A stretch of 22,200 nucleotides of DNA. It comes from a virus. Under the pieces are notes generated by a model. The model ran no database searches. It saw only the letters and a list, made by a program, of their open reading frames with translations, and was not told the DNA's origin. The translations under genes were made by a program, and so were the position numbers. Below are positions 15,501-20,317 of this stretch, one piece after another (positions within the stretch are counted from its first letter, which is position 1; each line of letters starts with the position of its first letter). The stretch is taken from positions 1-22,200 of the IMG/VR virus record IMGVR_UViG_3300030333_003244; one strand, given 5' to 3'.

Positions 15501-17719
15501 GCAACAGCACGCAACTCATCACGCAATTCCTTATTGAGCTGATGAGGGATGTAATTTTCTCTTCTAGAAACAACTTGCCCACCAGCCACACGCTCCGCTT
15601 CATCAGCAAAACCAACAAATAGCCGTTTCATATCTGCAGCTAAATCCACTCCTTCATAAAGAGACGGATTAACTTCTCTAGCAAGCGCCATAATCTCATT
15701 AAGCATACCTGCAGCTTCTTCGCTGCCTTCAGCAGCGTTAGTTACTAAAATCCTAAACGCTTCTTGATAACTGCTTCCATATATAGAATCTTCGCCAACA
15801 GTTATTCCATATTTAGTAAGAACTGACTGTGTTTGCCCAGAAAGTTCATTGGAACTATTGCGCAATAAATCAATAAAAGGTTTAGCCAACCTTCTTAAAC
15901 GAACCCCAGTTTGTAACTTGACAGCGTTAGCACGCCCAACAGTTGTAACCAGTTCTTTAGCTAAATGAACTTTAAATGGATTAGTAGAATTAGCTATATC
16001 CCATTTAGCCTGACGCAAATCACCGCTCATATCTAAATCATTTAACGCCCTAGCAACTCTAGACTTTCTCCAACCTTGACGCACATGCTGTGAAAAAAAC
16101 TGTGGAAAACTCATAAGTTTTCCCCAAGTCCTATCACTCACATTAATTCCCCTAGCATTAGGAACAATTCGTTTAGGCTGAAATTTAGTAGCTACTGCAG
16201 GTTTAGGTTTCTTAACAAATTGTCCAGCAGCAGCATCCCATGTATGCGTTGAAAGCCTATTACCTATTCTTTGCGCCATACTATAAACGCTGTTTGCGAC
16301 TACACCTTCACCCAAAAGATTAATTGGGCGAGTTTTGCCACGAACAACATTAAATAAAGTTACAGGCGATAAAGGTTGCCTGTACTTTAAGCCCCATTGA
16401 GGGGTTAAACCACTATTAACAAAAGGAGTAAACTTTGTAACCTTGTCGTTGTATCTAGCTGCTTCAGCAGCAAATTCTACTTCATCAACAAATTTGCCAT
16501 TGTAAAGCATCAAATTATTTTTTTCAGCCCATTTAGCCATTATGTTTGTTTCAGCAATGCTTAACGAACTAGGACCAAATCTTTCAGCTTTAATAACAAC
16601 ATCTATAACATCAACTACTTCATCCACTAAAGGAGCAGCTACCTTAGGGTCAATGTTATACAGCAAAGAATCGCCTTGAGAAAAACTAGGCGAATGCTTA
16701 AACTTTCCATTTGTTTCAAACCATTCCAAAACCTTAGCTTTAATCTGGGCTTTACTGACGTCACCAGCGTCAGAAGCCCATTGAATGACACTATCAACAA
16801 AGCCCTCTCGTGTTTCGTTAGTAACACTTGACTTTAAAGTGGCTTTAGTAATGTCGTCCATTGCTCCGACAACTTCTTCTAACCCTTCGTCAGCGTATTT
16901 CAATCCTTTTTCTATAGACTCATCAAGCATGTTGTCTACAGACCTGCGAATCACCTGTCTAGCAGCACCTATGCCACTAGCAGCTCTATTAATGTCGTTT
17001 ACAAGACCAACACCGCCAAAATAGTTTAAAGGATCAAGAGTAAAGTCCATTGGAATAGAAATAAGTTGCGAATAACGCACATTCCAACCTAGTTTAGGTA
17101 TTTCAAATTCGCCTTGAAGCCAATCCTCGTTTACAAAAATATCATCAAAAAATAAATGCCCACCGTACACAGGAACTAAATCTTTAGCGTTATCCCACGC
17201 ATCTTCCCACACGTCAGACCATTTGCCGTCTCCTATGCCAACGGTTCCCAAAGCTGCTTGACCCAAATTAATCATAGCTTGATATTGCAAAACTTTTAAT
17301 TCAAGGGGTATTTCCAAAACATTAACAGCAGCACCAAAAGCACTCTTAAGTCCCTTGCCTATAAAATTAATTGCAGCAGGATTCTTAGGAGTTGGTTTAG
17401 CAATTTCTTTTAAATTCGCATGAAGATTTTCATACTTTTCAGAAGGGAAATGCCCATAAACATTCCATTCAGGGCGAGGAGCAAACTTAGCGTCTTGCTG
17501 CATAAACGTCTTCATAACAGACGGATAATTTAAATTCTCAACCTTATATGATTGTTTAACTAATGGATCTTCTATTACACGTTCAAGAATGCTTTTATTA
17601 ACTTCGTTTTTAGACTTAGTGTTTATTGTCTGAAGGGCAGCAGTAGCTTTAGCTAATCTAGCTGTGCGTTCTTGTCTTTCCCTTGTTCTTTGGGCAAGCA
17701 ACTCTTGGTATGAAGCCAT
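6545..17719 (-). CDS. Giant phage protein, 3,724 aa; likely internal virion/ejection protein
   Basis: An uninterrupted 11.2-kb frame with AGAGAG 5 bases before its ATG, 8 bases after the 660-aa gene. Visible regions: a basic helix at 1-35; a hydrophobic-amphipathic stretch about 115-160; a DFTLDPLNYFGG signature (225-236); ENYIPH (721-726), a motif I recall from other large phage proteins; a heptad-rich coiled coil about 905-1045; a HipA/PI3K-like kinase-fold segment about 1680-1850; a Lys/Arg/Pro linker about 1990-2020; a second coiled coil about 3025-3125; and a C-terminal module with RN (3287-3288), HFDYADLS (3448-3455) and PFYTW (3466-3470). I see no signal peptide, protease or lytic transglycosylase motif. 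Position between helical structural genes and the lysin suggests an internal core or ejection protein like an oversized T7 gp16. A polyvalent protein injected with the DNA is the alternative. The ORF is certain; the function is inferred. Confidence 0.8.
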   Translation of the reverse strand: MASYQELLAQRTRERQERTARLAKATAALQTINTKSKNEVNKSILERVIEDPLVKQSYKVENLNYPSVMKTFMQQDAKFAPRPEWNVYGHFPSEKYENLHANLKEIAKPTPKNPAAINFIGKGLKSAFGAAVNVLEIPLELKVLQYQAMINLGQAALGTVGIGDGKWSDVWEDAWDNAKDLVPVYGGHLFFDDIFVNEDWLQGEFEIPKLGWNVRYSQLISIPMDFTLDPLNYFGGVGLVNDINRAASGIGAARQVIRRSVDNMLDESIEKGLKYADEGLEEVVGAMDDITKATLKSSVTNETREGFVDSVIQWASDAGDVSKAQIKAKVLEWFETNGKFKHSPSFSQGDSLLYNIDPKVAAPLVDEVVDVIDVVIKAERFGPSSLSIAETNIMAKWAEKNNLMLYNGKFVDEVEFAAEAARYNDKVTKFTPFVNSGLTPQWGLKYRQPLSPVTLFNVVRGKTRPINLLGEGVVANSVYSMAQRIGNRLSTHTWDAAAGQFVKKPKPAVATKFQPKRIVPNARGINVSDRTWGKLMSFPQFFSQHVRQGWRKSRVARALNDLDMSGDLRQAKWDIANSTNPFKVHLAKELVTTVGRANAVKLQTGVRLRRLAKPFIDLLRNSSNELSGQTQSVLTKYGITVGEDSIYGSSYQEAFRILVTNAAEGSEEAAGMLNEIMALAREVNPSLYEGVDLAADMKRLFVGFADEAERVAGGQVVSRRENYIPHQLNKELRDELRAVAKSGKIKGQHRKFKRFSTGAPTLQRGYVDKIEFNKRFLEWMKKTHRQVDLTNAPESRLEKFKNEFRDSEGITDLFSDVQLHEPNFIDPETGKKYGSLAEQISEIMEHHGLSGNFFERDPLKFITDYIEGLSRQTATTWSFNDLQKKGVISQAKGWVTSLELPRMKDIETSKSLLQRYRSLEFMQRRLTKRLHDAYEQSEEARKLTVKEIDELEKEASVLQSQIEELETRVERSAKLQEAKEAKLSDDIARLEEIEARKQELLNNLALDEWEKFKRNEITLKEMESFKRAVESNKELQELQEEMRKIIIGAGENPEDIADSFYARVWEGVTTGLSVRMILDELFETGFFDTINGTKKGTELAREYYEALINAVDDRLRIYHNDSLLSIAQTPEALGHISFQLSQQERGMFVTFAEIDETIVSLLEPLGPEARGLLIRLFAPNQTDDIFLTPNAQLGTEVVYPKDVDLPDDPFVFESNNGFLVPIDSHVLYNLKAKVNEIHNLDLTDEEFFRALDRISTELGYQPKNASRHYGDARRSSDLYYLAEDQSFAYAKPTMNTNGDEIDPLVMRHYFDQLQEIKLDPSTSTLSEAEQARRAMEQAEIAVSTARDREINFSEWSNLNSTDSRFSGPENVERIGPNEILNTLERENYVITLPDGNSLSVTQIRRLFDGIHDWLLNDSIGEWLLNSRFVLDNIEREATRTSGGQFYVLSDALDAEIESGISRLSAWEREFNPKKSHPSAQETEVDSIFDLMPVPSVEALQDAQRRVFDGYYNNPDRTMVDLDPLTNSEVIKAAKLYFGVRGHRPLAQVDNLEDLGQMVDGYRKFIQQRIDETLREMSDDPLVGNVINSFIDSLGHVRLPTGETVNMAGAIAYMERFKERGMSQAVFRAGFDDSFEITEEVVRSMEKIDPALVNGIGPESALPESSILNPENWDATEGYYQRTFTDKYGNEQTEYYLVKKFDNPLDLDKMFFAYKMYEIAGVQVPKVKKWANSNGSYLWLTLPTDSNGQLLSLSSVRKMADDPSGRRMPSELTRATDRQLPLVDRPQYERSEYVDLATAIDLLIGTPYNPIGRPRVMGDLGERLIRVDLGGIFFDGLGDVVDVGDLDFFLGYQIGNFNGRTRVGLGDPDAPISTPVTSGMGEAANRWEEEVIRKWQASSNYDERVRAWEDYDELIVEWDKANPELAKQRKLYESGEALTEDQIRDQAIGTVVKRIRDRDGLFVNPNDVVSDYPHLIDDEIARINQLNQGADSIEGLPKRPEFDRPTGKRPDVKPTKRPKDLPEGITEDTVMERHLFEGSGADTIRLGTDNFGYPNPEYVQALSNAVDRLDKFRLEQGGFRRLIEHILGNTADEALIAKLSYFMDVRLNAMSEALRGRPIALGTDEMIREAAIKAGIPEAFVDKTDVRKLVPIMRQFNRFHYVQTPAGQGFMIDVARQGSSPMDFEGVTIINPESSIQPALETPSLYSDSSSMFTLAPYAFMDVSSQFGLDGAGVRNVWQYLELDVNAGKIKTYGASPSQANVGEEIADRGLAAGRIHGGDVGEDGSNFFQWAAEDRLMRLALKRLYDPDNLHQIDMDDPFFWEKLENIAGYGPQYSTQPRALQGVRNYRQSPREVIPKGDRSLDILDRQTVSDIDEMIEYLLRDFLTMDASERQMFGLKKPLSKKEIESTVQEIVRNIRANDLDGVMTWVPEAGYGHWVRNPLVSAENSPHNPLYKFFMSDNEAQIAHVLHDRMSKANAIYALITARSLLSANSVIQKFPLKQKLGFREIFEFVAWRDLKYRTAMRSPSDNFIGEVASLEDDLAEYMMKTDPANPQLSSDNIDAKMLSYIYANQLLGRVEARDMINAARPVDMLMPRLVENWKASLIGDGYIAVATPTRSGSARVFNAFQDSQQWDQLSAMREQQPFPYNEETQGLSIFEGEQPQQVPFGEGTTYPLEPRPDVLSPSKGEESLAFGESVQVGISNEIQRSVGTYDDDWIVDLHVIDKTAVHMKENAFEVQLTDVKNAKMEVESAIADAAMEVRNRILRIWQGIGTTNEEVDWLKHYMGSKWVDDYLGNWLKYIDDNNLDVSEDLQGVLFDEAQKLADEIAVRVRDDELKALRAETSWSSNREFGAYWNGEAWIIPADAFADNLDDISLSGRLVDPAERLESAISLPIRKALESFHSRMGRNDLFLAYLEDIGINYKTPQNEKAITFLESVGWKGEGLDPRRPLTSDWGEVVDALASVIEREIFPEEWFEQWMRWRVNPNIDTAYDYLDARLRNALTYNDGLASKLQEVENFYKNPDRDELIRNREDLFRPDRNGVQRSIAQQEAAVEASKAQLETAQAAHIRARQTLEDAKSRASEIPERIAQLKDVEDWLNTRSLLLEEAMSSLEQLRLSFAIANDSVMVPTDGMGEPLVTIPKAKKEFETISQLLVGHSPPEELINDIDLSIRYLAQKDADLIDEIIAHAELGAKEYNQLLESPIDDKLPAKMKNLGEVVVRKHVSGQQPIGTGGGMSSGSLAMAMQESEEAISAALTNKGWVQHYDRVHNLMKGYMILKMGFMARNFYGGAWMNFLANVSPSDYTDFARAYFYVKQENQLLSNRTFRLSGAGASKQLEEEAKIVAKLEKKLGKVPQEHIEWVRELVNGGALGGAQTATEFSQTVSIGGRTINFGKVNPFNSGNFVLSGFRNMNVGVETMLRGANGFSIMRKGGTVDDAWDSIVKWHFDYADLSTREKKIKRLIPFYTWARRAIPLTFSEFFRQPAKFNTYFKIMNELDASDRILEEGIAVPTWMLRQGGIMLPEWFDIGGQPTYFMPDLPMRSLQEWVDGPTYGLQEGGIKGALGAVLSQTGSMVTPLIKAPIEGVLHRNIWKGYSFQGDKRMEYVPKALRLQIPTLNIGMMDAMGALGLAEKHGGEWFMADNVLHAYSQFLPVFSDYRRLFPEEERYTQRRLSTFLSWFAGVGLRTVTPYEQEQAFKALGWETRETSAKQNRINKLLELYS
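12168..12682 (-). other. HipA/PI3K-like kinase-fold segment inside the giant protein
   Basis: Giant-protein residues about 1680-1850. The first half has YYLVKKF (1694-1700) followed by an acidic helix and a KMYEIAGVQVP motif (G1720, P1724). This resembles the ATP-lobe pattern 'vKf...E..a..LY...Gv.vP' of HipA-like and related kinase-fold proteins. The second half has ATAIDLLIG then ERLIRVDLGGIFF (RVDLGG at 1825-1830, D1827), resembling the 'RID.GG' metal-binding strand. Between them, where active members carry a catalytic Asp and Asn, this sequence reads TPYNPIGRPRVMGD, so these residues appear lost or shifted. A divergent, possibly inactive kinase fold is the best reading. It rests on motif memory, not on an alignment. 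Confidence 0.45.
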
Positions 17720-17727
17720 ACATCTCT

Positions 17728-19710
17728 CTAACTATTCATTCCAGCCAAAATTTGTGCTACAAGATCTGAATCCGCTTGAAACAATGGATTTGATTCAGCC
17801 ATAGGACCATATATTGGACTAGTAGTACCGCTTTGGAAAAACATGGGTTTTCCATCAACAATTTGTACTTGACCGTAATTACTTAATGCTACCAAAGCTT
17901 GATCAAGCGTATTTCCTGTGCCTCCTGTAATAGGAACGTATTGACCAGTTGAATAGCCAGTAGGACTTCCAGAAATGTTATCTACATATTGAGCAATCAT
18001 ATCGTTAACACTATACGCATCAGTAAAGTTTCCTGAGTCGTCAGTCCAACCTTGTTCAGACATCCACGTAGCCATTTCTTCGTTTGCTGTATCTAATAAT
18101 TTTTGCGTAGCTTGCTGGTTGCTTTCAATTTCAGCAGCTCCAGATGCACCAAAACCTAATGTGTAATCATCAGAAGTGTCTTCCATGAATTTAACTTTTG
18201 CTGTTAGGTCATCTATTTCTTTTTGTTTTGTTTTCCAAGTTTGATAATCATCAACTTGGGAAACAGAAACTTCACCATCAAAATGTTTAACAATACCTTC
18301 AGGAGAATTAAGCGCTATTTGAGAATCAGCAAACGCTTGCTCCGCAGCAGCAACACGTTTTCCAATGTTAGACCACCCAATAGTTTCATATTCAGCCCTT
18401 AACGTAGCTTCATCTTCACCTAACATTCTTGCAGCAGAAGCAATCATAATATCTTTATTCTGCTCAGTTTCTAAAGCCGATAAAGCATCAGCTTCAGCAT
18501 TCGCAGCTTCAATAGCTAATTCAGCATCAGCCCTAGCATATGCGCCAGTCGGATCATAATGACGTTCCATCATTTGACCAACAATAGCTGGACCCATAGC
18601 TTGCAACTCTGCTACAGAAACACCCAAAATTGCAGACTGGCGCTCCAACTGTGCTCGCTCGTCTTCTTTAGCTTTTTGCTGAGCAGCCCAAGCAGCAGCA
18701 CGTCTTTGACGTTCTTTTTCTTCTTGAATATATGTTTGAGCACGTTGAGCTTCAATACCCTGCAACGCTTGAGCCAAAGCCATATCTTGCTGATAACCCA
18801 TTTGAGACAAACGCTGGGCTTCCGCCAAAACTTGTTGGCGCTCACCAGCATTTAACTCACGTAAAGCCTGAGACGTAGATTGTTTAATTTGGTTTTCAAT
18901 ACGGAACTTTTCATCGCCCAAAGCCATTTGCGCTTGCGCAACCAACTTCGCAGGCATAGCAAGACGCTCTTGCGAAGCCATGCGAGAAACAGCCTGCAAC
19001 CTATCCATAGCAGCAGCAGACGATTCAGCAGTATTAGCACCCATAGCCCTAGTAAGTTCAGCAACAGCTTCAAACTCACTACTAACCTGATCACCTAACT
19101 CAGCACGAGAAGCAGCTTGTCTATCTTTTTGTTCTGCAAGCATTTTTTTCTGACGATCAGCGCCTCTTTCTGCTACAGCAGCTAATTCAGCTTGACCTTG
19201 AAGATCCAAAGCTCCAAGTTCTGCAGCTAATTCCGCACCAATATCAGTTATTTGCCCAGTTCTTCTATCAAATGCCTGTTCTAGGAAAGCCAACTGTTCA
19301 TCAGATATATCTTGTATATCAGCACGACCCTCTTCGGCTAATTGCCTAATCTGTTCAGTAAAATCTTCTATTTCAACTTCGCCAAATAAATCTCTCGTAG
19401 ATTGCGCTAAATTGTCGTAAATATCAGCATAAGCACTTTTACCTGACCTCAAATAAGGGTTAGTTGCTTTTCCGCTATTACCAAAATTAAAGTCTATTGG
19501 CGCTTTTTGATTTGCCCTTAAATGAGGTGATCCCCTGTTTATGCTTCCATCAGGGTTTTGAAACATGGGATTAACTGGTTGGTTATCTGGAAGCACTTGA
19601 TTGCCTCCGAATCCACCTATATTGCTCCAATCAATAGGATCTGACGGAGTGGGCTGACCACTCAAATTAACAAGATTAGCTAACATGTCTTCATCTAAAT
19701 AAGGTGCCAT
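17728..19710 (-). CDS. Ala/Gln-rich coiled-coil protein, 660 aa; probable internal virion protein
   Basis: No enzymatic motif is recognised. The N-terminal 80 residues are Gly/Pro/Asn-rich and flexible. Residues about 100-400 are almost all helical and coiled coil (long runs rich in Ala, Gln, Glu and Arg), and a second helical block covers about 405-520. The C-terminal 140 residues are Gly/Thr/Ser-rich with a probable beta character. The size and make-up resemble T7 gp15-type internal core proteins. The start overlaps the preceding stop as TAATG with AGGA 5 bases upstream, so the two proteins are likely made in a coupled way. The giant gene follows after 8 bases. A tape-measure or scaffold-like role is the alternative; the structural role is inferred from position and composition. 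Confidence 0.75.
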   Translation of the reverse strand: MAPYLDEDMLANLVNLSGQPTPSDPIDWSNIGGFGGNQVLPDNQPVNPMFQNPDGSINRGSPHLRANQKAPIDFNFGNSGKATNPYLRSGKSAYADIYDNLAQSTRDLFGEVEIEDFTEQIRQLAEEGRADIQDISDEQLAFLEQAFDRRTGQITDIGAELAAELGALDLQGQAELAAVAERGADRQKKMLAEQKDRQAASRAELGDQVSSEFEAVAELTRAMGANTAESSAAAMDRLQAVSRMASQERLAMPAKLVAQAQMALGDEKFRIENQIKQSTSQALRELNAGERQQVLAEAQRLSQMGYQQDMALAQALQGIEAQRAQTYIQEEKERQRRAAAWAAQQKAKEDERAQLERQSAILGVSVAELQAMGPAIVGQMMERHYDPTGAYARADAELAIEAANAEADALSALETEQNKDIMIASAARMLGEDEATLRAEYETIGWSNIGKRVAAAEQAFADSQIALNSPEGIVKHFDGEVSVSQVDDYQTWKTKQKEIDDLTAKVKFMEDTSDDYTLGFGASGAAEIESNQQATQKLLDTANEEMATWMSEQGWTDDSGNFTDAYSVNDMIAQYVDNISGSPTGYSTGQYVPITGGTGNTLDQALVALSNYGQVQIVDGKPMFFQSGTTSPIYGPMAESNPLFQADSDLVAQILAGMNS

Positions 19711-20120
19711 TAGCTTCCTAACCCTTGTAATGTTTGCGCAAGACCTATCCTTCTTAAAGCATTAGCTATAGCTTCGTCCATAGCGCCAGCAGAAAATTGT
19801 TCCTCTATCAAAGATCTTTGCCGATCTAACTGAGCTTGAGCTTCCATTATTTGCCCTTCAAGCCCCCAAGATTGCAGTTCTTTATCGCCAGCTAATCTTT
19901 CAGAAGCTTTTTTAGCAACACCAGAATCTATCATTCCACGCCGATTCATTTGTCCACGTTGTTGCGTGCCCAAATCTTTAAACTGCCTATCTAAATTAAA
20001 CCTAGATAAAGCACTTTGTCTTTCTAAAGATTCACGAGCCATAGTTATATCATTTAAGCCATAACCGTAAGTCGTGGTTCGTGTTCCTGCGTTATTAGTA
20101 GTGTTGTATGAAGAACTCAT
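19710..20120 (-). CDS. Helical phage structural protein, 136 aa
   Basis: A small, mostly helical protein rich in Gln, Arg and Ala with a Ser/Thr/Asn-rich flexible start (residues 1-20). A QQRGQMNRRGMIDSGVAKK segment (53-71) resembles an 'RG...SG' motif I recall in small virion proteins beside internal core or tail genes of podovirus-like phages. No membrane segment is clear. Its stop overlaps the start of the 660-aa gene by one base (TAATG). In size and order it would match T7 gp14, the smallest of the three ejection proteins. Family membership is not proven. Confidence 0.7.
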   Translation of the reverse strand: MSSSYNTTNNAGTRTTTYGYGLNDITMARESLERQSALSRFNLDRQFKDLGTQQRGQMNRRGMIDSGVAKKASERLAGDKELQSWGLEGQIMEAQAQLDRQRSLIEEQFSAGAMDEAIANALRRIGLAQTLQGLGS

Positions 20121-20134
20121 CTCATATTAATGTA

Positions 20135-20317
20135 TTAACTGTCCCGATTATCAGCAGTTTCTTCACCATTTAGAGCTTTTTCAATAGCTGCAATTTCAGC
20201 TTTTTTCATAGCTAAATCCCATTCAGCTTGACCTCTAGGGCTTAATTGCTTAAGCACATCCTCTAAAGTTACTGTATTTTCCTCTACTGGCTGTTCGTGT
20301 TCTTCTGGCATTGACAT
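20135..20317 (-). CDS. Small acidic hypothetical protein, 60 aa
   Basis: A 60-residue protein with an acidic, Glu-rich start (PEEHEQPVEEN) and one long amphipathic helix (about 18-51, VLKQLSPRGQAEWDLAMKKA and onward). The ATG at 20317 has a strong GGAGG 7 bases upstream, which supports a real gene even though its first 34 bases overlap the end of the tail-fibre gene. It could be a small chaperone, scaffold or adaptor for the neighbouring virion proteins. No family is recognised. Confidence 0.65.
   Translation of the reverse strand: MSMPEEHEQPVEENTVTLEDVLKQLSPRGQAEWDLAMKKAEIAAIEKALNGEETADNRDS

Noticed and set aside
6545-17719. Lytic transglycosylase, protease or ADP-ribosyltransferase domain in the giant protein
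   Set aside because: I looked for the usual catalytic motifs by eye and found no convincing set, so none is claimed.
8283-18855. Several 60-98 codon plus-strand ORFs opposite the giant and 660-aa genes
   Set aside because: They are antisense to long, convincing genes, have low-complexity Ser/Leu/Phe-rich products typical of shadow frames, and form no coherent operon.
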